Position numbers and translations under genes: made by a program. From the NCBI GenBank assembly GCA_910589035.1, contig CAJUSI010000021.1, forward strand, positions 1 to 64,000: a DNA stretch of 64,000 bases. The letters run 5' to 3'. The stretch is from an uncultured Acetatifactor sp. (lineage in GTDB: Bacteria; Bacillota; Clostridia; Lachnospirales; Lachnospiraceae). The notes beneath the pieces are model-generated. The model did no database searches, was not told where the DNA came from, and was given only the letters and a program-made list of their open reading frames with translations. Within the stretch, counting starts at the first letter, position 1. Each line of letters begins with the position of its first letter. Shown one piece after another: positions 7,883-16,482 of the stretch.

Positions 7883-8816
7883 GATTAAGGAACAGAACGA
7901 GCAGGTAGAAAGAGAACTGCAGATTATGAAGGATGAATACAGGAGTCAGAAAATGTCTCGGGAACAGTTAAGGTTGCTGAGAAAAAGCATGGAGGAGGCA
8001 AAGAGAATGAATAGAAAAGATCGGAATAAGAAAAGAATATTAGGTGCAACGGCAGCGGCGGCAGTGCTGATGGGAGCTTTTGTCCTGCTGCCCAACACAT
8101 CGGCATCCATAGCCCATGCCATGGAGCAGATACCGGTAATAGGAGGTCTGGTGAGTGTGGTTACCTTCCGGGATTATACTTATGAGTCCGACAGGAATAT
8201 GGCCCATGTGGATGTACCGGAGGTTCAGGTTCAACCCGCCGAAGGGAATACGGAAGAGAGCCGGGATACTGCCGAAGTGCAGGAGAAGCTGGAGCGTACT
8301 ACCGAAGAAATCAATGCGGAAATCCGCAGAATTACGGACGAGATGATTGCTGAGTTCGAAGAAAATCTGAAAGAGGACGGGGGGTATCAGGATATTTTAG
8401 TGAAGAGCGAGATCCTGGATACCACTGAAGATTATTTTACACTGAAACTGATCTGCTACCAGGGTGCGGGGAGCGGAATGCAGTGGAATCATTATTATAC
8501 CATTGATCTGAATACGGGAGAGCGGCTGCAGCTGAAGGATTTATTTGCGGAGGGAGCGGATTATATTACCCCCATCAGCGAGAACATCAAGGCCCAGATG
8601 CAGGAGCAGATGGATGCGGATGAAAATGTTTATTACTGGCTGAATGATGACATTGAGGAATGGAATTTCAAGGCCATCACCGACGAGACCTCCTTCTATC
8701 TGAATGAAAAGGATCATGTGGTGATCGGATTTGACGAAGGGGAAGTAGCGCCCATGTATATGGGAACGGTGGAATTCGAAATTCCGGCAGAGGTGCTGGA
8801 GGGAATCCGGAAATAA
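7863..8816 (+). CDS. RsiV-like membrane anti-sigma factor
   Basis: Product of 317 residues. A charged cytoplasmic N-terminus (about 1-55), which would bind the sigma factor, is followed by one membrane span (about 58-80), a coiled, Glu-rich linker, and an extracellular domain. The extracellular part resembles the DUF4163/DUF3298 region of RsiV (SEILDTTEDYFTLKL..., HVVIGFDEGEVAPMYMGTVE near residues 285-305). It overlaps the sigma gene, so the two proteins are made together. Family knowledge: the outer domain senses a ligand and is cleaved to release the sigma factor. Confidence 0.8.
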   Translation: MVYHFSEIKEQNEQVERELQIMKDEYRSQKMSREQLRLLRKSMEEAKRMNRKDRNKKRILGATAAAAVLMGAFVLLPNTSASIAHAMEQIPVIGGLVSVVTFRDYTYESDRNMAHVDVPEVQVQPAEGNTEESRDTAEVQEKLERTTEEINAEIRRITDEMIAEFEENLKEDGGYQDILVKSEILDTTEDYFTLKLICYQGAGSGMQWNHYYTIDLNTGERLQLKDLFAEGADYITPISENIKAQMQEQMDADENVYYWLNDDIEEWNFKAITDETSFYLNEKDHVVIGFDEGEVAPMYMGTVEFEIPAEVLEGIRK

Positions 8817-8841
8817 GCAGGCAGTTGGGGCTGTATGTAGA

Positions 8842-8873
8842 CGAAACAGGAGATGATTTGATTTCCTGTTTCG
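8842..8873. terminator. Hairpin between convergent rsiV-like and ytaF genes
   Basis: CGAAACAGGA and TCCTGTTTCG form a 10-bp perfect stem with a 12-nt loop. There is no strong T-run, so termination is only suggested by position. Confidence 0.45.
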
Positions 8874-8985
8874 CCAGGGTCCTCTATATTCGGCGTTAAA
8901 ATGATGAAAATGATTTGCCGGACATAAAGAAACGAAAATATGGTATTCCGTCAAATTTCGGCTCCGGTTTGAACGGGTCCGTGAA

Positions 8986-9588
8986 TCAATGAAAAAGCTG
9001 TATGATTCCAAGGCCCATGAGCAGCGCGCCGGAAAGCGGATCGGCTGCACGGCCGGCTGTCTGGAGTAAGGGGCTGCCCCCCAGCCGGTTTCCGGCAGAA
9101 AGAAAGAGGATGGAGCAGACAAGGGTGCTGGCCGCGGCGGGGAATAGTGTAAGACCTGCCAGGCTGGCGCTGAGTCCGGCGCTGAGATTGTTCAGAGAGA
9201 GCGTCAGGCTTAAGGTGAATACTTCCCCCGGCTTAAGCTGGGGAAATACTGTCCGGATCAGGGCTTCCGGCTCTTTCCACTCCTCAACGGAGCCGGGAAG
9301 AGCTCTTTTTTTACTGTTTTGCAGGGATACAAATCCCCATTTTACAATATAATAGAAGCCAAGGAGGATCAGGATGATGCTGCCGATACAGTCGCCCACG
9401 GCACCCGGCAGAAGAGCTGCCAGCCGAGTTCCGAGCCCCACGGAGAGACAGGTTCCCAGGAGTGTGACCAGGCTGATCACCAGATTCTGCCAGAGCCGGA
9501 TGCGGATACTTTTGACACCATAGCATACGCCCACCAGCAAAGCGTCCAGACTCGCTGAAATTCCAAACAGGAGAGACGCGATGAGCAT
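8986..9588 (-). CDS. ytaF: Sporulation membrane protein YtaF (MntP-like)
   Basis: A 200-residue protein with six hydrophobic segments in two repeats, typical of the MntP/YtaF family: MLIASLLFGISASLDALLVG at the start and LSLNNLSAGLSASLAGLTLF in the second half, each with the family's small-residue/acidic pattern. YtaF proteins are sporulation-associated and the related MntP exports manganese; function here is by homology. Single gene, convergent with rsiV. GGAGAT precedes the ATG. Confidence 0.8.
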   Translation of the reverse strand: MLIASLLFGISASLDALLVGVCYGVKSIRIRLWQNLVISLVTLLGTCLSVGLGTRLAALLPGAVGDCIGSIILILLGFYYIVKWGFVSLQNSKKRALPGSVEEWKEPEALIRTVFPQLKPGEVFTLSLTLSLNNLSAGLSASLAGLTLFPAAASTLVCSILFLSAGNRLGGSPLLQTAGRAADPLSGALLMGLGIIQLFH

Positions 9589-9648
9589 GGGAAATCTCCT
9601 GTGATATTTAGTTTCTATTCACTATATTCCCCAGGAAGGGAAAGGGTG

Positions 9649-9676
9649 TTGATTTTTTGAGGCGATATGATATAAT
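9649..9676 (+). promoter_or_regulatory. Promoter of the TIGR01440 gene
   Basis: TTGATT at 9649 and TATAAT at 9671 are 16 bp apart. Transcription should start near 9683, which rules out the most upstream in-frame start (9680) and supports an internal one. Confidence 0.6.
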
Positions 9677-9802
9677 GTAATGATCTTATTTCCGGTATGG
9701 AGCGGTCGTGGCTATCTTGGCGCGGGCGTTGCCGGTGCTGCCGTACTCAAAACCGTTTACTATAATTCGGGAACAACAATACAAAATATGGGGTATTATG
9801 CT

Positions 9803-10363
9803 ATGACGGAAGAAATGACAATGATCAGTGGGGAAGCCTACAGCGTGGCCAGGGAGCTTATGGAGACTGCGGGACTGGAGAAGGGTGATATCCTGGTGGT
9901 GGGATGTTCCACCAGCGAGGTGGCCGGGGCGAGCATCGGCAGTTATTCCAGCCCCGAGCTGGCGGAGGCGGTGTTCGGCGGCATTTATCAGGCGATTCAG
10001 GAGACTGGAGTCTGGCTGGCGGCCCAGTGCTGCGAGCATTTAAACCGGGCGCTTATACTGGAGAAGCAGGCGGCACAGCGCTATGCCTATGAGTGCGTGA
10101 ATGTGATGCCCCAGCCAAAGGCAGGGGGATCCTTTGCCGTGGCGGCCTATAAGGCATTTGAACATCCGGTGGCAGTGGAGCATATCAGGGCCCATGCAGG
10201 CATCGACATCGGGGATACCCTGATAGGAATGCATCTGAGGGATGTGGCGGTGCCGGTGCGGACAAGGATCAGCGAAATCGGGAATGCCCATGTGGTCTGT
10301 GCGCGCACCCGGCCCAAATTCATCGGCGGGGACAGGGCGGTATATGACGAAAATATGCTGTGA
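9803..10363 (+). CDS. TIGR01440/UPF0340 family protein (YwlG-like)
   Basis: About 186 residues from the chosen ATG. Conserved blocks are ILVVGCSTSEVAGASIG, QCCEHLNRALILEKQAA, EHIRAHAGIDIGDTLIGMHL and HVVCARTRPKFIGG, all typical of this family, which is uncharacterised but widespread in Firmicutes. The family length is about 180 residues, so the extra 41 residues available upstream are unlikely to be real; the promoter position agrees. The ribosome-binding site is weak (GGGG nine bases upstream). Confidence 0.8.
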   Translation: MTEEMTMISGEAYSVARELMETAGLEKGDILVVGCSTSEVAGASIGSYSSPELAEAVFGGIYQAIQETGVWLAAQCCEHLNRALILEKQAAQRYAYECVNVMPQPKAGGSFAVAAYKAFEHPVAVEHIRAHAGIDIGDTLIGMHLRDVAVPVRTRISEIGNAHVVCARTRPKFIGGDRAVYDENML

Positions 10364-10628
10364 TTCCCGGGGCGCCGACCCTGAGCAAATGCCCGCGGAG
10401 CAATGAGCCAGGCAGACTGTGCGGAAAGCCAAAGGGATGTTGACTGTACCGAAAGGGTTGGGCCTGAGAACAGGGCATCGGGAAATACGAAATGCGGATA
10501 TTTCTGAGCAAAACGGCAGAAGTCGGATTCGCAGTTTCTTCGGGTCGAGATATATACAGAGCAGGAAAGGGGCGGCCACACGGATGATCTCCAAATCACC
10601 GATGTGACAGCCCCTTCTGAATTTATTA

Positions 10629-10797
10629 CCGCAATCTTTAAAACCTGTGGATTTTCTGTATTTTATCCTGGAATGCAGCAGCTTCTTCCGATTTTTGCAG
10701 TTGCTGCCGCAATCTTCAAAACCTGCGGATTATCTGTATTTTATCCCGGAATGCAGCAACACCTCCGTGCTTTTGCATTTTCATCCCGGAATCCTTA
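10629..10797. repeat. 78-bp tandem repeat, two full copies and a tail
   Basis: CCGCAATCTT(T/C)AAAACCTG starts at 10629 and again at 10707. Each copy continues through TCTGTATTTTATCC and GGAATGCAGCA; a third fragment (CATCCCGGAATCC) runs to 10797, just short of the murG stop. The rest of the gap from 10364 holds no gene I can support, only a hairpin near 10569-10614 (GGGGC/GCCCC). Confidence 0.8.
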
Positions 10798-10799
10798 AA

Positions 10800-11870
10800 T
10801 TATCCGGCCTTTGACACTTCCTCAATAAGCCCTATGATCGTCCGGATGGAATCCATCTGTCCGCTGTCATTCATGGCATCCCGGAAGGTCTGCCGGGAGA
10901 AGTACAGCTCATGGACTCTGTCCACCAAAAGCTCCGTGGTCAAATCGTCCTCGTTGATGACAATGGAGAAGCCCTGGGACTCAAAGGATTTCGCATTGAG
11001 CAGCTGGTCGCCGCGGCTGCGGGAAGCGGGAAGGGGAATCAGGATATTGGGCTTTTTCAGGGCAAGAAGCTCACAGATGGCGTTGGCCCCCGCACGGGAG
11101 ATGACCAGATCCGCCATGGCAAAGAGATCTTTCAGCTCCGCCTTGATATATTCAAATTGCTTATACCCCGCCGTGTTCAGCAGCAGATTGTCAACCTTAT
11201 CCTTGCCGCAGAGATGCACTACCTGGAAATCCGTAAGCAGCTGAGGCAGCGCGGCGCGGACGGCCTTATTTACATCGGCTGCCCCCTGGCTCCCGCCGAT
11301 CACCATAATGACAGGCTTGTTGGCGCTGAAGCCGCAGAGATTCAAGCCCGCCAGCCGGTTGCCCTGGGCCAGCTCCGCCCGGATGGGGGAGCCGGTCAGC
11401 ACCGCTTTTTTCTCCGGCAGCAGCTTTAAGGTCTCCGGGAAATTGCAGCATACCTTCTTTGCCGCGGGGATGCAGAGCTTATTTGCCAGGCCCGGCGTCA
11501 TGTCGGACTCATGGATGATGCAGGGAATCCCCAGGGAGGAAGCGGCGCGCACCACAGGCACGGAGACAAACCCGCCTTTTGAAAAGACCACATTCGGCCG
11601 GTAGCTTTTTAAGAATTTCCTTGCTTCCGAGAAGCCCTTGATGACGCGGAAAGGATCCGTTATGTTTTTCGGATCCAGATAGCGGCGGAACTTTCCTGTG
11701 GAAATACCTACATAAGGAAGCTCGAAATCGCCGATGAGTCTCTTCTCGATGCCGTCATAGGATCCCATGTAAGTAATCTCATAGCCCGCGTCTTTCAGGG
11801 AAGGAAGAAGGGCGATATTTGGGGTAACATGTCCTGCGGTGCCCCCTCCTGTCAATACAATTTTTTTCAT
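10800..11870 (-). CDS. murG: MurG, lipid II-forming GlcNAc transferase
   Basis: A 356-residue GT-B glycosyltransferase that adds GlcNAc from UDP-GlcNAc to lipid I, giving lipid II, on the cytoplasmic face of the membrane. Motifs: N-terminal VLTGGGTAGHVTPN, FSKGGFVSVPVVRAA, HESDMTPGLANK, and in the C-terminal domain MVIGGSQGAADVN and ISRAGANAICELLALKKPNI with the UDP-GlcNAc-binding QLLNA segment. It lies outside any division/cell-wall cluster, next to a small TSCPD gene on the same strand 19 bp upstream, so the two may be cotranscribed. It may be the only murG or a second copy; the window cannot tell. Confidence 0.92.
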   Translation of the reverse strand: MKKIVLTGGGTAGHVTPNIALLPSLKDAGYEITYMGSYDGIEKRLIGDFELPYVGISTGKFRRYLDPKNITDPFRVIKGFSEARKFLKSYRPNVVFSKGGFVSVPVVRAASSLGIPCIIHESDMTPGLANKLCIPAAKKVCCNFPETLKLLPEKKAVLTGSPIRAELAQGNRLAGLNLCGFSANKPVIMVIGGSQGAADVNKAVRAALPQLLTDFQVVHLCGKDKVDNLLLNTAGYKQFEYIKAELKDLFAMADLVISRAGANAICELLALKKPNILIPLPASRSRGDQLLNAKSFESQGFSIVINEDDLTTELLVDRVHELYFSRQTFRDAMNDSGQMDSIRTIIGLIEEVSKAG

Positions 11871-11889
11871 AGATTAAGCCTTTCAAAAG

Positions 11890-12135
11890 TTACAGCATTT
11901 TTTCAAGAGCAAGGGCGAGCTGGTCGGGGCAGGATGTGGGCTTGGCGCCGCAGCGGATGCCCTTGAGTCTGGAGATGGCTTCCTCAGGCTTCATTCCCTT
12001 TACCAATGCGCTGACTCCCTGGAGGTTTCCGTGGCAGCCGCCGGTAAACTTTACGGAATCGATGACGCCGTCCTTCAGCTCGATATCGATCTCCCGTGAA
12101 CAGGTGCCCTGTGTGGTGTATTTCAGTGAATTCAT
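11890..12135 (-). CDS. TIGR03905-type TSCPD domain protein
   Basis: An 81-residue protein with the domain's defining TSCPDQLALALEK end, the CHGNLQGVSALVKGM stretch and three cysteines (C40, C62 and C69 region). TSCPD domains occur alone or attached to vitamin-B12-dependent ribonucleotide reductases; the stand-alone form has no known role. It begins with an AGGAGAAAAACT site upstream of ATG 12135 and precedes murG. Confidence 0.85.
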   Translation of the reverse strand: MNSLKYTTQGTCSREIDIELKDGVIDSVKFTGGCHGNLQGVSALVKGMKPEEAISRLKGIRCGAKPTSCPDQLALALEKML

Positions 12136-12422
12136 AGTTTTTCTCCTTTTTTAAATATTATGATATATTCTAGCAGATTTCCTGTCATTCTGCAATCGTT
12201 GAAGCCCGTATATTTACGGAAGTTTTCCGGGAAGTTTTCCGGGAAGCTTCTCACAGCACTTTCGCATGGAATAAAAAGATGCGCAATATGGGACGTTTTG
12301 TCGGAAAAACAGAGAAAAATGCGATGGAAAATTCTGTCATCCGCAAAGTGCATAAGCTATACTAGAGACAAGGTACAACAATTTCCTACATAGGACTTTG
12401 CAAAATTGAGAGGAGGCGTGCT
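12136..12422. other. Divergent intergenic region with short tandem repeats
   Basis: The segment separates the TSCPD gene from the membrane-protein gene and must hold both promoters. It contains the 12-bp unit TTTTCCGGGAAG twice in tandem (12223 and 12235) with a preceding partial copy, giving overlapping inverted repeats. No gene is seen. Confidence 0.5.
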
Positions 12423-13373
12423 ATGTTTCGCGTATTTCAGGAAGAAAAGTTGATTGCGGTCTGTATGTTTGCCTGTCTGGGAATCAGTGTCTTCCTCAGG
12501 CTGCTTCTGGGGCTGCTTTACAGGAATATGATAAAGGAAGCCGATAATATGGCTACCACAAAAAACAAGCTATTACGGCAGTGCAAGACAAAATTTGCCA
12601 GCTGCTATCAGCTGAGCAACGGAGTGGCAAATATTCCCGTATTTGTGGACAAATTTTTAAACAGGATGGCACTGGGACATCTGTCCTTTGAGACACTTTA
12701 TCATCTGTCAGGGCAGATGATGCTTTTGTCCGTAGTCTTTTCGGGCGTCGGCGTGTGCAAAAGCATTGCCGGAGGACGTACCCTGGGAGAGGTATTGCCC
12801 TTTTATATTGTGAGCTTCTTCGGATTATATATTTATTTCAGCGTGTCTACCGTGGTAGATATCCGTGGGAAGAAGAGGGTGCTGAAGGTGAATCTGGTGG
12901 ATTATCTGGAAAATCATCTCTCCCCACGCATTGAGATTACCCGGCAGGATATGGAGATGCTGTACGGGGAAGCTGCATTTGAGGAAGGCAGGGAGCTCTA
13001 TGGGCGTGTCCAGGGTACAAGAGGAAGAAGGCGAAGGGGTACAAGAGGCGTACAATACAGACCGGAAGCAAGGCGCACTGTGGAACTGATGCCCATCGGA
13101 AACCGAATGGCAGCGGGAGGGGAGGATCTGGCGCAGGAAGAGCCGGAAGAATCGCCCGCGGCAGCCGTTCCGCTTACGCCTGCTGCATCTGCGCCGCAGC
13201 CCTTTTCGTCAACTGCCGCATCTTCTCCGCAGTCCCTCTCGTCAACTGCCGCATCCCAGCCGTCGCCCATACAGCTGGCGGAAAGCGGGAGCATGGGCAG
13301 TGATTCGGAGGATTCCGCGGCCGTGACGGAGGAAGAGCTGGAAGCGCTGTTAAAGGAATTTCTCACGAGTTAA
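12423..13373 (+). CDS. Membrane protein of unknown function with a Pro/Ala/Ser-rich tail
   Basis: Product of 316 residues. It has a membrane segment near 9-33, two more near 100-115 and 122-142, and then a cytoplasmic part. Residues about 200-300 are low complexity (runs of Ala, Ser, Pro, Gln and repeated STAAS), followed by an acidic end. A strong GAGGAGGCGTGCT precedes the ATG. I recognise no catalytic motif. The basic segment RGRRRRGTRG just after the third membrane region suggests a cytoplasmic tail. Confidence 0.7.
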   Translation: MFRVFQEEKLIAVCMFACLGISVFLRLLLGLLYRNMIKEADNMATTKNKLLRQCKTKFASCYQLSNGVANIPVFVDKFLNRMALGHLSFETLYHLSGQMMLLSVVFSGVGVCKSIAGGRTLGEVLPFYIVSFFGLYIYFSVSTVVDIRGKKRVLKVNLVDYLENHLSPRIEITRQDMEMLYGEAAFEEGRELYGRVQGTRGRRRRGTRGVQYRPEARRTVELMPIGNRMAAGGEDLAQEEPEESPAAAVPLTPAASAPQPFSSTAASSPQSLSSTAASQPSPIQLAESGSMGSDSEDSAAVTEEELEALLKEFLTS

Positions 13374-13458
13374 ATATCCTCCCTGCCGGCGTCCGTGATT
13401 GACTTTCATGGAAAGAGCGAGTAAAATAAGCCATAGCTCAGATATTGGAGGATGCTGT

Positions 13459-14421
13459 ATGAAAATCGTTATTTTAGAGAGAAACAGCGTGGGAACGGAT
13501 GTGTCCGTGGACTGCATTCGGGATTTCGGCGAAGTGGAGGTGTATGGGAATACGGTCACGGCGCAGGAAATCAGGGAGCGGGTGAGGGATGCGGATATCG
13601 TCATCGCCAACAAAGCGCCCCTGAGGGAGGAAACCCTGAAGGATGCGCCGGGGGTAAAGCTGATCTGCGAATTTGCAACGGGTTATGACAACTGCGATCT
13701 GGAATATTGTAAAAAGCGGGGCATCAAGGTGGTTAACGTAAGGGATTATTGTACCGGAATGGTGTCCCAGCACACCTTTACCCTTGCGCTGGCTTTAAGC
13801 CAGAAGCTGCTCCATTATGACAATTATGTCAAGTCCGGACAATACAGCGCCCAGGACAGGTTTTCCAATTTTGATCTTCCCTTTTACGAGCTGGAAGGAA
13901 AGACCTGGGGAATCGTGGGAATGGGTAATATCGGCAGGCGGGTGGCAGGAATTGCAGCCGCCTTTGGGTGCCGGGTGATTTTTCATTCCGTTACCGGAAG
14001 GAGTACCTGCACGGAATATCTCCGGGTGGATAAGGATACACTGCTTGGGGAGAGCGATTTTCTGTCCCTGCATTGTCCTTTGAGCGGGCTGAGCCGGAAC
14101 TTTATTGATGCGCAGGCATTAAAAAAGATGAAAAAGACCGCCGTCCTGCTGAATGTGGCAAGAGGGCAGGTTGTGGACAACGGGGCGCTGTACGAAGCCC
14201 TGGAGACGGGAGAGATTGCGGCGGCAGGACTTGACGTGGTGGAAAAGGAACCGCTGGAGGAGAGCAACCCCCTGAGCCGCATAAAGGACAGCAGCCGCCT
14301 GATTATCACGCCCCATCTGGCATGGGCCAGCGTGGAGGCAAGGACGCGCTGCGTGGAGGAGGCATACCGGAATATAGCCGCCTTCCTGAGGGGAGAGGAC
14401 AGGAATCTGGTAAATCCCTGA
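13459..14421 (+). CDS. D-2-hydroxyacid dehydrogenase (NAD-dependent)
   Basis: A 320-residue enzyme of the glycerate/hydroxypyruvate/phosphoglycerate dehydrogenase family, reducing 2-oxo acids to D-2-hydroxy acids. The NAD-binding motif is GIVGMGNIGRRVAGIAAAFG (residues about 153-172). The family signature LNVARGQVVDNGALYEAL and the catalytic Glu/His region near VEKEPLEESNPL...ITPHLAWAS are present. The start has GGAGGATGCTGT upstream; an earlier in-frame ATG at 13399 lacks a site. The substrate is not readable. Confidence 0.88.
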   Translation: MKIVILERNSVGTDVSVDCIRDFGEVEVYGNTVTAQEIRERVRDADIVIANKAPLREETLKDAPGVKLICEFATGYDNCDLEYCKKRGIKVVNVRDYCTGMVSQHTFTLALALSQKLLHYDNYVKSGQYSAQDRFSNFDLPFYELEGKTWGIVGMGNIGRRVAGIAAAFGCRVIFHSVTGRSTCTEYLRVDKDTLLGESDFLSLHCPLSGLSRNFIDAQALKKMKKTAVLLNVARGQVVDNGALYEALETGEIAAAGLDVVEKEPLEESNPLSRIKDSSRLIITPHLAWASVEARTRCVEEAYRNIAAFLRGEDRNLVNP

Positions 14422-14598
14422 CGGAAACGCAGGAATGCCGCAGGAAGCGGGAATTTGCGAATTCTTGACAGAAATGCAGGAATGCCGCAGAGGCGCGGCA
14501 GGAAGCGGAAGCTCGCGAATTCTGGACGGAAACGCAGGAACGCCGCAGAAGTGCGGCAGGAAGCGGAAGCTCGCCGGTCCTTGACAGAAGAGCGGAAG
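14420..14598. repeat. 58-bp tandem repeat after the dehydrogenase gene
   Basis: Units starting GAC(G/A)GAAA(C/T)GCAGGAA begin at 14420, 14467 and 14525, with a fragment at 14583. The first copy is 11 bp shorter (lacks one CGCGGCAGG-type segment). The first unit overlaps the dehydrogenase stop. It is GC-rich and self-complementary in parts (GCCGC...GCGGC). The rest up to 14778 holds no gene. Confidence 0.8.
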
Positions 14599-14777
14599 CA
14601 TAGTAAACTTACAGAACCGGCGGGAAACGGGCAGGCTGCTTTTAGTTCCGCAGACAATGAACCGGGCAGGTGTGTCTGCAGCGCTGCAGGAGTGAGCTTC
14701 GATTGCATTTGAAGAGACTGCATATTCTGCATATGCCTGCCCGGGCCGGGAATTCTACGATTAGACGGAGGAAACCA

Positions 14778-15212
14778 ATGATAGAGAAAATTAAGGAACT
14801 TTGCATAAAATACGAGGAAATCGTCGCGTACCTGATCGTCGGGGTGCTGAATACAGTGGTATCCTGGGGCGCATGGTTTCTCTGCGCTTACACTGTACTG
14901 GATGCCGAGGTTGTGTGGCAGAATGTGGCTCTGAGCATTATTTCCTGGGTGGTGGGCGTGGTTTTCGGCTATATCATGAACCGGAAGTATGTATTTAAGA
15001 GCAAAGAGCCGGAGATCATGAAGGAATTTCTTCAGTTTTCCGGCGGAAGGGTTTCCACCTGGATACTGGATGCGGTGATGATGGTTCTCATGGTGAATAT
15101 TATGCACATCAACGAGGGAATTTCAAAGATCTTCGTATCCGTGCTGGTGATGATCGGGAATTATCTGATCAGCAAGCTTTTTGTCTTTAAGAAAAAGGAA
15201 GAAGAGAAGTAA
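14778..15212 (+). CDS. GtrA-like membrane protein
   Basis: A 144-residue protein with four membrane segments (near 15-35, 43-65, 85-105 and 110-130), in the typical GtrA arrangement. Conserved features include YLIVGVLNTVVSW at the start of the first span and FGYIMNRKYVFKS after the second. GtrA proteins are thought to help flip polyprenyl-linked sugars used for wall or surface glycosylation; no partner glycosyltransferase lies next to it. The start follows CGGAGGAAACCA. Confidence 0.85.
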   Translation: MIEKIKELCIKYEEIVAYLIVGVLNTVVSWGAWFLCAYTVLDAEVVWQNVALSIISWVVGVVFGYIMNRKYVFKSKEPEIMKEFLQFSGGRVSTWILDAVMMVLMVNIMHINEGISKIFVSVLVMIGNYLISKLFVFKKKEEEK

Positions 15213-15229
15213 ACCAAAATTGGAGCCGG

Positions 15230-15263
15230 GAGCTCCGGTCCTGTATTAGGACCGGAGCTCTTT
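15230..15263. terminator. Shared terminator of gtrA-like and mtnN
   Basis: GAGCTCCGGTCC and GGACCGGAGCTC form a 12-bp perfect stem with a 7-nt loop and T-run. The mtnN stop codon lies in the loop, so the hairpin overlaps the end of that gene. Confidence 0.85.
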
Positions 15264-15950
15264 CAGCATTTCTTCCACCAGCGCCGCGGAATGCCTGGCG
15301 GCCGCCTTCTCGAAGGTGGGGTAGTCCATCTCCGCGCTGTCGTCCGCCTTGTCGGAGATGGCCCGGATGATTACAAAGGGGATTCCGTTCAGGTAAGCAC
15401 CGTGAGCGATGGAGGCTCCCTCCATTTCTGCACAGTCTCCATGAAACTCCGAGATGAGATGCTCCTTCACCTCTTTGCTGGAGATGAACTGGTCGCCGCT
15501 GACCACCCGCCCCAGCACCACATTTATGTCCGGATTCACCTTTTCACAGGCATTTCTGGCAAGATCGGCCAGCTGCACATCCGCTGTAAACTCCCGGAAG
15601 CCCATCTGGGGAACTTCGCCCAGCTGATAGCCGAAGACCCGCACGTCCATATCATGATGCAGGGCATCCTTCGAGATCAGGATATCGCCGATGTCCAGAG
15701 CTGCATTCAGAGAGCCGGCTACACCGGTGTTGATCACATGGGTTACCCCAAAGACATCCGCCAGAATCTGTACGCACAGAGCGGCATTCACCTTGCCGAT
15801 CCCGCAGCGGACCACCACCGCATCCGCACCGTTCAGGGCGCCTTCGTGGAAATCCATTCCCGCCTTTTTCACGATTTTAGCTTCACTCATATCGGCCTTG
15901 AGCTGTTCCACTTCCAGCTCCATCGCTCCGATAATTCCTACTTTGATCAT
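15246..15950 (-). CDS. mtnN: MTA/SAH nucleosidase (Pfs)
   Basis: A 234-residue cytoplasmic hydrolase that cleaves adenine from S-adenosylhomocysteine and methylthioadenosine. Family motifs: IGAMELEVEQLK, INTGVAGSLN, and CAEMEGASIAHGAYLNGIPF, which carries the ribose-binding Met-Glu, then RAISDKADDSA with the catalytic Asp. The start (MIKVGIIG) has GAGGAAAA upstream; a longer frame overlaps luxS and has no site. luxS lies 52 bp upstream on the same strand, and the two enzymes act in series: Pfs makes S-ribosylhomocysteine, LuxS splits it. Confidence 0.93.
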   Translation of the reverse strand: MIKVGIIGAMELEVEQLKADMSEAKIVKKAGMDFHEGALNGADAVVVRCGIGKVNAALCVQILADVFGVTHVINTGVAGSLNAALDIGDILISKDALHHDMDVRVFGYQLGEVPQMGFREFTADVQLADLARNACEKVNPDINVVLGRVVSGDQFISSKEVKEHLISEFHGDCAEMEGASIAHGAYLNGIPFVIIRAISDKADDSAEMDYPTFEKAAARHSAALVEEMLKELRS

Positions 15951-16002
15951 ATTTTCCTCATTTCCGTGCAGGGGCTGCACTGCTTTTATAATTGACTGTG
16001 GT

Positions 16003-16482
16003 TTACTGCGGGTAGACCAGCCGGCTGTCATCTATGCTGTATAATACTTTGTCCAGGAACCTGTTCGCCAGATAGTTAGCCATACCCAGGTTCATGTCCA
16101 GATAGTTTCCGCAGTCCTTCGGGGAAGCGCCGGGCACCTCATCCCTGAAGTCGCGGATGAACTCGTACATCTGCGTTATAAGGGGAATGATATCCCTGGA
16201 AGTATAATCCCCTGCCAGCAGCAGATAGAACCCTGTGCGGCAGCCCATGGGACCGAAGTAAACGGTTTTGTCCCTGTATTCCGGATGATTGCGCAGGAAG
16301 GTGGCGCCCAGGTGTTCGATGGTGTGTACCTCCGCGGTATTCATAACCGGTTCCTCGTTGGGGCTGGTCATGCGGATGTCAAAGGTGGTAATGACTTCGG
16401 CACCCACATGATCCTTCCGGGATACATACACACCCGGCTGCAGTTTGATGTGATCAATGGTGAAGCTTGCAATTTTTTCCAT
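16003..16482 (-). CDS. luxS: LuxS, S-ribosylhomocysteine lyase
   Basis: A 159-residue metalloenzyme producing homocysteine and DPD, the precursor of autoinducer-2. Metal ligands are seen in HTIEHLGATFLRNHP (HxxEH) and in SPKDCGNY (the third ligand is a cysteine). YFGPMGCRTGFYLLL is the conserved core. The length is standard. First gene of a two-gene methyl-cycle operon with mtnN. AGGAAAGGATAAACC precedes the ATG. Confidence 0.95.
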   Translation of the reverse strand: MEKIASFTIDHIKLQPGVYVSRKDHVGAEVITTFDIRMTSPNEEPVMNTAEVHTIEHLGATFLRNHPEYRDKTVYFGPMGCRTGFYLLLAGDYTSRDIIPLITQMYEFIRDFRDEVPGASPKDCGNYLDMNLGMANYLANRFLDKVLYSIDDSRLVYPQ

